Part shown: piece after piece, positions 20,828-31,549 of the stretch
Layout: each line of letters begins with the position of its first letter
Numbering within the stretch: the first letter of the stretch is position 1
From: Branchiostoma floridae
Lineage: Eukaryota > Chordata > Leptocardii > Amphioxiformes > Branchiostomatidae
Length of the DNA: 32,785 nucleotides
NCBI RefSeq assembly: GCF_000003815.2
Contig: NC_049987.1
Coordinates: forward strand, 2,735,089-2,767,873
Direction: 5' to 3'
Translations under genes and position numbers: made by a program
Notes under the pieces: model-generated
What the model saw: only the letters and a program-made list of their open reading frames with translations
What the model was told of the DNA's origin: nothing
The model's database searches: none

Positions 20828-21688
20828 TTAGATGTCTTCAGTTCTACGTAACGTACGCATAGGGATACTCTCAAGTTCTTTTTTCCGCTCGAAATACTTG
20901 CTAATCTTGCTGTGTATTTTTTCCACTGTTCGGCGGTAGATGTTTTTACGTTTCGCGTACACTATTGAATCCGTAAAGGTGCTTGTCATCATGATGACGA
21001 AAGAGATATCCACAAGGATTAGTTGTTTGTCAACTGTAATGACTTCGGCGTTCCAAAGGAGGCCAGCAATGATCACCGGACACCACGTAGCCAGCTGCAC
21101 TCCTGTTATGATCGCCAGCGTCTTGGCTGCTTGAAGCTTCTGGTTGAACTGATGATTGGCGATCCCCGTCAGTTTGGTGTGTGTTTTCTCATTATTCCAT
21201 GCCACTCTGAAGATGAGACCAGCAGTAACACAACTGATGAGCACAGCAATCATCGACAGCGTAACAAAGACAATTACATAATGGCCGCCTACGGTACAGG
21301 GAAGCATCAGGCTCAGAGGCTGTGCTATGTCGACGGAGGAGACATCCACAGTCCATGACTCTAGCGTCCCAACACGAGCGATGCCAACCAGTGGTGGCGT
21401 CATGGCAATTAGGAAGCAGATGGTCATTGTGACAGCGAGGCGGCGTTTGGACATCAGTGAAGAATAGTCGAGAGGGAAGGCGATGTGTATGAATCTGCAG
21501 ACCCACAGACTCGCCTTTAGATAGACTGAGAACGTGGCTAGGGACGAAGTGAGGAAGGCCTGGACCCTGCACCAACCCTCACCGGGGATTTCTTCGTGCA
21601 CCAAGTTGTAAACGGCTGTGGGTGCGTACAGCAGTATCTGGGCGATGTCCGTGAGCGCCAGGGCACACAGGAAGATATTCCCTGGTTC
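20828..21688 (-). CDS. Receptor C, exon 2: class A GPCR, TM2 to C-terminus
   Basis: Second coding exon of an intact paralogue of receptor B, adding 286 residues after acceptor TTTTCTAG|GAACC to the stop codon at 20828. It keeps LCALALTD (Asp 2.50), WCRVQAF with the TM3 Cys, VCRFIHIAFPLDY (Arg 3.50, with Cys where Asp/Glu is usual), the second-loop Cys in LPCTVGG, TWCP in TM6 and FTDSIVYAKRK in TM7. The tail ends RTLRRTEDI. It differs from B mostly in the second extracellular loop and TM5 (GGHYVIVFVTLSMIAVLIS), and in TM6-loop residues (LLWNAEVITVDKQ). Those are ligand-facing regions, so the two receptors may differ in ligand response; that is inference. Confidence 0.88.
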   Translation of the reverse strand, partial: EPGNIFLCALALTDIAQILLYAPTAVYNLVHEEIPGEGWCRVQAFLTSSLATFSVYLKASLWVCRFIHIAFPLDYSSLMSKRRLAVTMTICFLIAMTPPLVGIARVGTLESWTVDVSSVDIAQPLSLMLPCTVGGHYVIVFVTLSMIAVLISCVTAGLIFRVAWNNEKTHTKLTGIANHQFNQKLQAAKTLAIITGVQLATWCPVIIAGLLWNAEVITVDKQLILVDISFVIMMTSTFTDSIVYAKRKNIYRRTVEKIHSKISKYFERKKELESIPMRTLRRTEDI

Positions 21689-21982
21689 CTAGAAAAGGGG
21701 AAAGTATTGGTCAACCAAACATACATAGATATTTCTTAGCAAGGTTTGTCTATCGATACAATTCAAAAATAAAATGATTAGTCTGGCCAGGGTGGATATC
21801 TTTTTTAAGTTAGTATATACTTCCAAACCATATGACATTCCCCGATAAATTAAGCTATTTTGTCCACTAGTTTCTAACAATTTCCATTATTTTATGAAAA
21901 ACAAGATGGATAGAGAGCAGGTTGTTGTAAATGCATTTAAGTTGACGGGGGTTTACTTTCGCGTTAGCGGTAACATGGAGTA

Positions 21983-22015
21983 TTCGCGGTGGTTTAGTGT
22001 AGTGATCACCGCGAA
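21983..22015. repeat. Short inverted repeat in receptor C intron
   Basis: TTCGCGGT (21983-21990) and ACCGCGAA (22008-22015) form an 8-bp stem with a 17-nt loop, followed by further CGCGAAAACCGCG sequence. It looks like debris of a small inverted-repeat element sitting just beyond the exon 1 donor. Confidence 0.5.
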
Positions 22016-22054
22016 AACCGCGAACATAAAAACAGCGAAAATTTTTGAATTTAC

Positions 22055-22351
22055 CTTCATTTGCCTCTCAGTACAGATGAGGTACAACAAGCAGCCATTG
22101 CCGAACAGGGCCCAAACCGTCATGAACACGAGTACCAGGCTCAGGAGTGGCTGTAGAGACGGGTAGTAGCCGTACACTCCACAGTGTGCAGGGTTGTAGA
22201 TGGTCACGGATGTTGTCACGTTTCCTAACGTGATGTTTGCCGTGACGAAGTCGCAGACGGCTGCTCCGACCTCTGACGTGTTCGTCAGGATGTTTGCCAC
22301 AGGGATGGTACCGTTCGCAATGGTACCAGCGATTACCGGGAGGATAGTCAT
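22055..22351 (-). CDS. Receptor C, exon 1: N-terminus and TM1
   Basis: First coding exon of receptor C, residues 1-99, ending ERQMK before donor GTAAAT at 22054 and joining exon 2 in phase 0 to give 385 aa. Sequons NGT, NTS, NIT and NVT, the AVCDFV and AHCGVYGYYPSLQP stretches and TM1 with FGNG (Asn 1.50) match receptor B. The start at 22351 is chosen by alignment with B and D. The frame is also open upstream to an ATG at 22417, which would add 22 residues, but that stretch matches the 5' untranslated sequence of B. The leader-exon acceptor seen in B is altered here. Confidence 0.85.
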
Positions 22352-22429
22352 TGTTTTACTGTAGGTTGTCACACCGTGGACATGTAGGCAAAAGTGTTGA
22401 GATGTTACAGTGGCCAATAATCTCTAATT

Positions 22430-23870
22430 TCCTCGCGATAACAATTTTTAGAATTCCTTCGACAAACGCACACCCGGACTGTTCGAAGGCGAGTGGTGAA
22501 TTCGGGAATAGTATTGTGGGATCTGCCGCAAAGACGAAGAAGGTGAGGTGAAATAAGCTGAATGGGGTTTACAAAAAAGGCAAGGACATTTCAATCAGTA
22601 TATACGAACGCCTTGGAAACATGTTTATTTCACATACTTATTTCTACTGCAAACTACAAGTGCTGAGTGGCGGTGTCACGAACCTACCACTCAATATGTG
22701 ACGAGTGTTTATCGTTTGTGCCCTGTGGTAATACCTTTGATAACCTACGTAACTTCATGAATTACAAAACAAGCATAAGTTTATCCGCATCTTGTCAGGA
22801 ACACTTAAGGAGCTGGAGGGGAGAGAAGTGTTTTCGCTCTTAGAACGGACCCTTTGTAGATGTTATGATAAAATGTATACGTTTAATACTTTTCTTGTTA
22901 GATGGCGACGTTGACGCAATATTACTTGATATTAGATGACTTGAGTGCGTTTTTATCTCTTGATTTTTTTCGTTTCCGTTTGCTTGATAAAAGTTCAAAT
23001 AATTAATTCGACAAAGCTATTTTACAGCTTTTCTTAAGGATCAGTCATCGTGATCGTCTTGATTAGCAAAACATGTGAAACAATTGCAAGGCAGTAATAT
23101 ATATAAACCTTACCTGAGAGACAGTATCTCTATAAAGTCTCCCTTCCTGACGATACCCGAAAGAACTTGTTTTTATGCTAATGCTACCTTGCTTCTAACA
23201 CCTAAGGTCTCTACCATGTTTCTTACACTGCTGCTGCTAATTGGAAGGTGACGAACTGCCGTCCTTCATTATTTTACATGCATCGCCATGGCAACAGATA
23301 AAGACGTCAGTGGTGGCAGTGGTAGCAGAAAGTTGACTAACACTGAAAGCTAAAAAGTCACAAGCCAAAGCTAAAGATACACGAAGTTTGTTTTTGCATT
23401 TTTTAGGGGATTCCTACAAATTAGTAACTTACCCAACAAAATACTGCCATCGGAAACCTAATGTCGACATAAACGATTACAATTATCGACAGATATGGCA
23501 CCGTATACTGAACGAGATAAGATAAAATGCAATATTAGTAACACATTTATGTCTACAGACATAATTCTATATAACAAACCTGGTTTATTTGGCGAAGGTA
23601 TATTTGTGGAACTCTATTTCCTTGCATTATACATTATGCATTATCTTGTATGCACAAATGAATGATACTCTGAACATCATTGTTCAAAGATAAAAAGTTT
23701 GTGAAATTCTTACCAGCATATCTGTATGCAATATTAATATCATTTCACAATAACACGTTTCCAATTTCATAACCCGGACCCATTTAATAAGATACGGGAG
23801 TGTGTGGCTAAGTAATCCATTTCTTTTAGGGGTAACTCATGGATAGCCACATACCTGGGGCTTAAAGTAT
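22430..23870 (-). repeat. Unit C receptor upstream block and empty TTAA site
   Basis: Near-identical in long stretches to 15690-16800 and 16860-17215. The leader-exon donor region found at 15550 is missing. At about 23868 the sequence GGGGCTTAAAGTA is the unfilled target of the TTAA element present at 17214. The small frame at 23288 is broken. Confidence 0.65.
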
Positions 23871-24149
23871 AGTACCACTTGCATAAGCACTCAGACTAAT
23901 ACACCAGAGTTATCTAAGTATGCTGTACTTTTAACAATCTGCAAAATGTATCATTATTATCACCGGGGGAATGTCTATTTCAAGAGGGCAATTGGGCTAA
24001 ATTATAAAGTAGACAATTTATTCCTTAGAAGAGCATGAAGAAAAGTCTACTTCAGTCCACTTGTCCTTTAATGCAATAGATAATATAATACGTCGGTGAT
24101 AATAATGATACATTTTGCAGAGTGTCAGAAGTACATTATCTGAACCATT

Positions 24150-25800
24150 TCTGAACTTGACCTTCCTTTTCGCAACAGATACTTGTCAGTTCACAACTTC
24201 TCAAGTTATGCTCTTGACATACTAGTACACACAAACCAACACCACAGCCGCTACAGTATGGCACAACTGAAAACATAGCTTTCTTGGTGAAGATGAAAAA
24301 AAGAAGATAATAAAAAGAAGTGGACAGAAAGGAAAAATATTGGCCTAACAAAGCAATCTAATTATAAGGACCTTTCAACAACTTACTATCTGATTTTGGA
24401 GCTAATTGATCTGTCTACATGATCTGTTCAAATGGACAACAGTTGTACAGCTGTATAGTACTTAAATGGCCTACATGAGTCCAGCTAATGTCCCCAAATC
24501 AGGTTTTATCCTGTAATGCAAGGAATTTGTAAACTCCCTTCATTGATTAGGCCAATGAGCACCTAATTTACATAATTCATGTTTATTGCGTAAAACACCA
24601 CTTAATTTATCAACATACCAAAAATCAAGACTATCCACAAACACTTTTCTTGGTTCTTCTCTTTCAAAGTGTACAACAAAATCAGCAAAAGCAGCATATG
24701 CAATTGTCGCTATCAACCAGAAGTCCTCAACAAGCGCGTTTCGCTTTTATCTATTCTACTGGTGGCAGCGTAATGTCCTCTGCGAACCTGACAAAATTCG
24801 CGCTTTCATCCTCCTAGAGATGACTGACTTTCCCCAGAGACTTGTCTATCATAGCATCTATCTTCATTACAAAGTGTAACAGGGGCCTATAGGCAGACTT
24901 TCCGGTTTCGGGAAGGGGGCTCTATTTATAGATAAAGACTTGCAGCCGAGGTTACAGCCGGTGAATTGCAACAGTCCACACCGTCTTTGGGTAAGGTGGC
25001 GCCTCTCCTGTCACTGCACTTTAATTTACACTTTCAGTGATGGAAAATCTGGTTGCCATGAGCAAAATGAAAGAAGAAATTTAAGATATATTCCATAAGA
25101 CCCAAAACGTTAACTTCCTTCGAGCACAGTGAAAGACAACAGGTGAGAACTGTCCTCTTTAGCATCTAGTGCCAGTAAATTATTTAGAAGTCCAACAGTG
25201 CATACCATCGTTTGTTAAGTCTTAGTCCTTTGTATAGATTTACTTATGTCAGCTTTGAATTAAGTCGGGCATACTTTATACGGACGGAGGACAATGATGA
25301 CTTTATAGTACTCAGCTTACTTATTTATTTGTACCTGAACCCTGCTTCCTCCTTCAACCGCCAGAGGGCGCACCAGTACCAACTGTAAAGGGAGAGTTTG
25401 GACTTTGCCAAGCTCTAATGTCTTACAATCTGGGGCTGTTCTATAAAACTAGCAGTTAGTGTATAAAACTTGTATATGGTACAAATGTCAACATACAAGG
25501 AGAATGTGCAAGTTAGCGTGATACATATAAGATAGATATAGAATTAAGATGAATATACCAGTAGATAGAAATTTGCAAGCACATAAATGTTCATTTACAT
25601 GAATATTAAATTAAACTGGTCACAATATTTGATATCTATTAGTATCAACGTCATTTAGATCTTTTACCATAAGGGCTTATTTCATAATTTATAACTCTTT
25701 TTCCACCTTAAACACTTATTTCATTTGAACTTTTATCCACGTATACTTGTCTACTACTATACAGGGAACGGCTACGGTTGCACAAACGCCATGTGACATT
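24150..25800 (-). repeat. Duplicated spacer and receptor D 3' flank
   Basis: Collinear with 18400-18917 and 19681-20827, lacking the 760-bp segment at 18918. It includes a plus-strand frame of about 60 codons ending at a stop near 24879, whose differences from the paralogue are mostly replacements, so I do not call it a gene. Confidence 0.65.
25358..25371 (+). promoter_or_regulatory. CTCF-like motif, unit D
   Basis: CCGCCAGAGGGCGC matches the CTCF core at 13 of 14 positions by eye and lies about 430 bp beyond the receptor D stop. It is the best of the three copies. Confidence 0.45.
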
Positions 25801-26484
25801 TTAGATGACTTCTTTTCTACGTAACGTACGCATAGGGATACTCTCGAGTTCTTCTTTCCGTTCGAAATACTTCCTAATCTTGCTGTGTATTTTTTCCACT
25901 GTTCGGCGGTAGATGTTTTTAAGTTTGGCGTACACTATTGAATCCGTAAAGGTGCTTGTCATCATGATAACGAAGGTGATATCCACAAGGAATAGTTGTC
26001 TGTCAACTGTAATAACTCCGGCTTTCCCAAGAACGCCAACAATCATCGCCGGACACCACGTAACCAGCTGTACCCCTGTTATGATCGCCAGCGTCTTGGC
26101 TGCTTGTAGTTTTTGGTTGAACTGCTCCTTGGCGATCCCGGTCAGTTTGGTGTGTCTCTTCTCGTTATCCCAGGCCAGCTTGAAGATGAGACCGGCAGTG
26201 ACACAACTGATGAACACGCCGACCATTATCAGTGTGATGTAGACGGAGCCCTCTGGGCCACCAAAGGTACAGGAAATCATCAGACTTAGAGGCTGCGCTA
26301 TGTCGACTCAGGAGACATCCACAGTCCATAATTCTAGTGTCCCAACACGAGCGATGCCAACCAGTGGTGGTGTCAGGGCAATCAGGAAGCAGGTGGTCAT
26401 CGTGACGGCGAGGCGGCGTTTGGACATCAACGAAGTATAGTCGAGAGGAAATGTGTATGAATCTGCAGATCCACAGGCTCGCCA
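25801..26484 (-). pseudogene. Receptor D: broken exon 2
   Basis: This copy starts inside TM3 (ASLWICRFIHI) and keeps readable TM4 to C-terminus (ending RRKEVI). Two further lesions are plain. Five bases are missing just after RFIHI (about 26459), shifting the frame, and a TGA replaces a serine codon in the second extracellular loop (26308-26310; the others read TCCTCC). From 26485 outwards the gene sequence is replaced by a repeat, so TM2 and the acceptor are gone. Its matching exon 1 is probably 31212-31517, 4.7 kb away. The remaining 3' part is very close to receptor A (VITVDRQLFLVDITFV), suggesting a recent common origin or gene conversion. Confidence 0.85.
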
Positions 26485-27580
26485 TGAGATTTCATGGTTT
26501 TATTGCGGGACCACACGTATTTATCTATATCATTAACCTCCTGCGTAATTCTAGATTACATTTCTTATAAAATATTCATAAATTATGCTAATGTGATGAC
26601 GTCATGGCTCAAAATCCAAGATGGCGGACAATGCCATTATCAACGTTAAATACATGTTATTTTTACTCAAATTCCGTCAAAATCTTTTATTTTCTTACAA
26701 AATACAATCACTTGAACCCTTTAGTCCACCTCCATTGGGTTTTGGGGTTATATGTAGAAAAAAATGTATTTTAGAAAATTCAAGCTTGTCAATCCAAGAT
26801 GGCGGACAAATGACGTCATTTTCTGACGTCATACAGGCGTCAGCGTCGTCGTCATTGGCAACAAAAGACTTGGCAGACTTAAAACCAAAGAAGTTACCGT
26901 TTATAGTCATCATTTTGATCAATACCTATAGGTATAGCGAAAATTCAATATTTAGACGATTTAGCCCAAAATATGTTATTTAATTTAATATAAAAATAAT
27001 TACGTCATATTACGTAATTATGATACAAAAATTACAGAAAATATAAAACTTCATTAGTACATGATTTCCTCAAAATTTGGTGTTTCAAAGTCTTGTAGGG
27101 AAATCGTTATAACTCGGTCAAGGAAGCTTGAAAAGGTCTCAAATTTGGAGTATAGGGAAAACAGACTATAGAGGTGCAACCATGGGTCATTTTTGAAGTT
27201 ACATATCATAAATTTTTGAGATATCATCATTTATTATGATGTTTAATTTTTCCAACAAAATGAAGTCTAGAAAACCATTCCCAAAGCACAAATTACCTGA
27301 ATTTTTTGAGTACATACTGAGATACGTTCCCTTTCAGAAACTAGTGAGATTTATTTAAAAATATGTTCCTGCTTCGTGAAAAATATTGATTTTTCACCTT
27401 TACGCGTAAATATTTATGGTACCTCTATCTATAATCACCTTCTAACTCAAAACAGAGACCATATACAATATATTCAAGTACCCCTGAGTGCAGAACAGGA
27501 CATTTCCAATGACTTGATTTCATTTGCAAACATTTTAAGTTATTTCTATAGTTTTCTAAAATGGTTTAAAGTTTGGACTA
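26485..27580. repeat. Repeat with TGACGTCA and CCAAGATGGCGG motifs
   Basis: This AT-rich sequence interrupts receptor D. TGACGTCA, the CRE palindrome, occurs at 26597, 26811 and 26824. CCAAGATGGCGG, a YY1-like site, occurs at 26616 and 26794. A related TCAAAATCCAAGATGGC stretch next to a GACGTCA occurs inside both TTAA elements (about 17790 and 30788), so this is probably a relative or a shared module. The termini were not identified, and there is no convincing coding frame. Confidence 0.5.
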
Positions 27581-27800
27581 NNNNNNNNNNNNNNNNNNNN
27601 NNNNNNNNNNNNNNNNNNNNNNNNNNNNNNNNNNNNNNNNNNNNNNNNNNNNNNNNNNNNNNNNNNNNNNNNNNNNNNNNNNNNNNNNNNNNNNNNNNNN
27701 NNNNNNNNNNNNNNNNNNNNNNNNNNNNNNNNNNNNNNNNNNNNNNNNNNNNNNNNNNNNNNNNNNNNNNNNNNNNNNNNNNNNNNNNNNNNNNNNNNNN
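27581..27800. other. Assembly gap (220 N)
   Basis: The sequence is unknown. Open frames that appear to cross it are artefacts. Confidence 0.99.
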
Positions 27801-28316
27801 GATTGTTATTAGGTCCTTGCTGAAAGATCGTAAAAAGTTTTAGCCAATGTTAGAGAATAAGTCGCTCTATTTACATTGAAGATCTGCATCTGGATGGATT
27901 CTACAATAGGCACATCCAGCAATACGTACAATATGTAAAAGTAGGGTTCAAACTGAACAGTCCAACCGGACATTTTGGCCCCGTGGCGTGGCTTCGAAGT
28001 GAATTATTCGGCCTCTTGTGTTCAAAAAAGAAAAATACGCTCAAAGCAAGTCCGACTGCTGCATGGCTGCTTGAATATAAGCGGTGACTAGCGTCTGTAA
28101 AAATGTGTATTCAGCATCAGGGTTTGTTTGTTGGCTTTTATATATATATTTCATGTTGTTAGCTGCCCCCACCCCCCGATTATAACCTCACCTTAGAGAA
28201 TTGATGCTACCAGCCTCTAAATGCCCTGGCAAAATGTTTGAAAATTGCCAAATGGACAGATAACACATCAGAGGAGCTAATCGGACAAGACTTTGGTAAC
28301 ACTTGGTGACATGGGG

Positions 28317-28342
28317 TATATATATATATATATATATATATA
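28317..28342. repeat. (TA)n microsatellite
   Basis: An uninterrupted run of 13 TA dinucleotides. Confidence 0.95.
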
Positions 28343-28912
28343 GGAAGAGTGTGGTCGGCCGTTGCGGTGGCAAAAGATGGCGTCATTAACTTGGGAAGGC
28401 GAATGAAACTCCTAACTAATACTATCTTATGCCACTGCAAGTCTGCTTGGAGATAAGTTATATAGCTCAGATATAACCCTCCTGACCTTGCTCAATACAT
28501 TACATCCTTCTTGACTCAATACTGCCAAACTGAGGTATGAAATGACGCGATTTGGTCCGAAAATTTTCTCGAACGCATCAGAATAGAACAAAGAGCCAAA
28601 TTGTGTACTTCGAGGAGTAAAACAATATGGCTTGTTATAGTTAGCATGTATAAAAGACCCTGAACTCAACGAATCAGAGAATACAGCCATAATGATTCTG
28701 GCTTGTCGCCATGTTTGTTATCATTACTGATTAAAGTGTTTGTTTAGCGCGGTCAGGGTAAACTTGCCCATGGTGAAGAGAATTTGAAATCGAAATACAT
28801 GTACAGTATATTTCGATGTGTAAACATTTGTAGAAAAACATTAAAAAAGTGACATCGGTCTCCTCCTATATTTCCCCCAAGACAGGTACAAAGGCTGTGG
28901 TATTTATCCAGG

Positions 28913-28932
28913 CAAGGAGGTTAACCTCCTTG
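28913..28932. repeat. Perfect 20-bp palindrome
   Basis: CAAGGAGGTTAACCTCCTTG is its own reverse complement. AAGGAGGTT recurs at 28941, with GGTCCAGG on both sides, so this is probably part of a repeat. Confidence 0.85.
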
Positions 28933-29765
28933 GTCCAGGTAAGGAGGTTGGTCCAGGCAGACAACCATACATATGATCTAGGTCAACAAAGGAAAATAAC
29001 ACCACTAAAATTCAACTCTTATTTATCTTCTTTTTATAGCTAGGATCCTGTGCTTCCTTAGCAATATATCAAAAACGCCCGTTTTGGTGCTTTCTCCGGC
29101 TGTTGGTTATATCAAGGACGTTATATTTGGCAAAGAAGTCTGGTCATCTAGGGCAAGGAGTTTATATAGAAATGTATAGAGTGTCTTCTATTTAATGAGT
29201 TTGTGTTGTGTTGTGCTCTTTTGCAGTACTTCAAGTATAATGCGTAATATTTTTGATAAATCTCATGTTGACAGAGCAACGGGAGTGTTTAAAACTTTAA
29301 GAAGCATGTCAAATACTTAAAACATCTATCTGAGTATGAGACTGAGTATGTGTATGTGATTTTTTCATCTTTTGTGTGGATTAGATTGTAGTTCTCCCTG
29401 GTTGTGAAGAAGGTACATTTGACATTTTGCCTTTCGTTCACACCCGGACGGAGACAAAAGACCAGACAACATACGCCGTGGCAAATACAACAATGTCTGC
29501 CCTGCTGAAATTTAGGAACTTTCATGCTTGCTGTGATTGACAAACTCAAAAGTGTCATATCTAGGTGTCAAATGTATGGTTATAGAATAAGGAATAAATA
29601 AAAAAATGACAATTAAAAATAGGTTGAAGGTTAATCAAATCGCATGAATTCCAAAATCCCCTTCAATGTTTCACGGATGTGTATTGTGTCTTGTTTTGCC
29701 GAAATCATGGTTATTCACACTCTCCTTACTGACTTGATTTAGATCATTATTAGCTGTAAGGATGT

Positions 29766-29865
29766 NNNNNNNNNNNNNNNNNNNNNNNNNNNNNNNNNNN
29801 NNNNNNNNNNNNNNNNNNNNNNNNNNNNNNNNNNNNNNNNNNNNNNNNNNNNNNNNNNNNNNNNN
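29766..29865. other. Assembly gap (100 N)
   Basis: The sequence is unknown and 100 N is a common placeholder size, so the true distance here is not known. Confidence 0.99.
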
Positions 29866-30029
29866 AAAGTTCTTTTCCTTATGCCATGAACCAGTTTTCT
29901 GTACATGTAAACACAAGACTGTCTTGTCCTTCCCTTTACACTTCCTCAACCATTTCTAATGATTTTTGAAATTGAGTGCGAGCAATTACCCCACCAGGAC
30001 AAATAAGCGCCTGATTGGGATGCAATAAA

Positions 30030-30219
30030 TATTTATTACAGTAGACTTTATTAATGCACTCATCATTCTGATTTTGATTGATATTCTGTTGAGCATGATG
30101 GAGAGCATGTTCATTTTATCTTTGATAGTTTTTCAGAAAATAACTAAACATTCTAATACCATATGCAACTTACTAAGCAATACGTATCAACCAATATAGA
30201 TAGGATTTAACTCGCTGTA
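30030..30219 (-). other. Receptor D intron remnant
   Basis: The stretch CATCATTCTGATTTTGATTGATAT near 30060 matches the receptor B intron at about 13985, and ACTCGCTGTATTA at 30210 matches ACTTGCTGTATTA in B at about 14549. This shows that exon 1 at 31212 and the broken exon 2 at 25801 belong to one ancestral gene. Confidence 0.6.
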
Positions 30220-31183
30220 TTAGCCCTCAAGCACCCGACCTTTTTTTGCGACTAAAATGACCGAGTGGGGTCCAAACGGACCCCAAAATGTTTTGTTCAT
30301 AAAATCTTTATTCCAATTCTTATCGGTGACCATTGTACATACATTGCTTCGTCAATGAAAGAGGAATATTTTGAGATGTTAAGGTATTGGTAATTCCAAC
30401 TTATCATCATAGTTTATGCAAAAGATCAGAAGGACCGTTTTTTTGCGCTAAAGCTATTCTGACCAGAGAGGGTCTTTTGAGGCCTTCAGCAACTTTTATG
30501 GAGTACAACTCATGAACGGCTAGAGCTAAAGCTACGAAAATTGGTAATCTATCACAAAATATTGTTAGCAAAATTTATCGTCAATAAAGTAAGTTTATCA
30601 TATTTTGACGTTGCCATTGCAACGTAATTATGACTGGCATATTTTTGTTGAAATTTGCCAATTTCGATTTAAACAAGGTTTTTCTGTAAACTTCACTTGT
30701 TTTCTTACAACAGTTAAATTCTATGAATTTAAATGTAATTCTTATGATTTAAAATGTATAATTTATGCTAATTTCATGACGTCATTGGTCAAAATCCAAG
30801 ATGGCTGCCCTTATAAGCTAAATTACGTCATAATATCGTCATATTATATGGTAATGAAACAGAAGTTTTTTTGAAGGTTTGTTTTTTACATATTTATTAA
30901 TCTCTGAAAGTTTGGTGGTCATACAATAAGTAGTTTAGGAGTTAGTATCAAAAGATTGTTTTAAAAACTGCACATTTTGGACCCCAGACGGACTGAGTAC
31001 AGACTTTCTTTATAGTTTCCACAGTAATGTACCAATCTTCGTAAAAACTTAGCAGAAGGTACAGCAGATATTGACTGACAAAGTCACGGAAGGAATTTTT
31101 CTTCAGATCAAAAATGTTTAAATGGCACTTCAAAGTTTACGACTGGGGTCCAAATGGACCCCAGTCGGGTTTTTGAGGGTTAA
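30220..31183. mobile_element. Non-autonomous TTAA-flanked element (piggyBac type), copy 2
   Basis: Second member of the family at 17214. The left end is TTAG (one mutated base) then CCCTCAAGCACCCGAC. The right end is GTCGGGTTTTTGAGGG then TTAA, its inverted complement. The target is the receptor intron: unit B has GCTGTATTAAAAAA uninterrupted at 14554. Internal GGGGTCC/GGACCCC palindromes (about 30267 and 31145) and the minus-strand frame of about 60 residues (30948-31133) are shared with copy 1; the middle palindrome near 30978 is partly deleted. No transposase is encoded. Confidence 0.8.
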
Positions 31184-31211
31184 AAAAAAGACTGCAACAT
31201 TTAAATCTTAC

Positions 31212-31517
31212 CCGCATGTTTTTCTCAGTACAAATAAAGTACAACAAGCAGCCGTTGCCAAACAGTGCCCAAACTGTCATGAACACGAGTATAAGACTGA
31301 GGGGTGGCTGTAGAGACGGGTAGTAGCCGTACACTCCACAGTGTGCAGGGTTGTAGCTGGTCACGGATGTTGTCACGTTTCCTAACGTGATGTTTGCCGT
31401 GACGAAGTCGCAGATGGCCGCTCCGACCTCTGACGTGTTGGTCAGGATGTTTGCCACAGCCATGGTACCGTTGAAAATAGTGTCAGTGATGGTCAGGAGG
31501 ATAGTAGTGTTCATCAT
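31212..31517 (-). CDS. Receptor D, exon 1: N-terminus and TM1 (gene broken downstream)
   Basis: This intact 102-codon exon starts Met-Met-Asn-Thr-Thr like receptor B and ends EKNMR at a consensus donor GTAAGA. Sequons (NTT, NGT, NTS, NIT, NVT), AICDFV, AHCGVYGYYPSLQP and TM1 with FGNG are conserved. The intron it leads into carries a TTAA element, and exon 2 is damaged. The exon is therefore part of a pseudogene unless it is spliced elsewhere. A leader acceptor-like CACAG lies upstream, but the leader intron is mostly deleted. Confidence 0.75.
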
Positions 31518-31549
31518 CTTTCTTTACTGTCACACTGTGGATCTGTGCA

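Larger units (their letters stand above)
27801..29765. other. Foreign insert in receptor D, no gene recognised
   Basis: This lies between the two gaps, with no similarity to the receptor units. It contains a (TA)n run at 28317-28342 and a perfect 20-bp palindrome at 28913-28932 followed by a direct repeat of its half. Open frames are short and without recognisable motifs. Confidence 0.5.

Noticed and set aside
24695-24879. Conserved frame ...YLFYWWQRNVLCEPDK... in two spacer copies
   Set aside because: Differences between copies are mostly amino-acid replacements, and the third copy (about 5770) has stops, so coding is unlikely.
26485-27580. CRISPR-like or satellite array
   Set aside because: The motif repeats are few and irregularly spaced; no array structure exists anywhere in the window.
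27376-27843. Frame spanning the N gap
   Set aside because: An open frame across unknown bases is an artefact.
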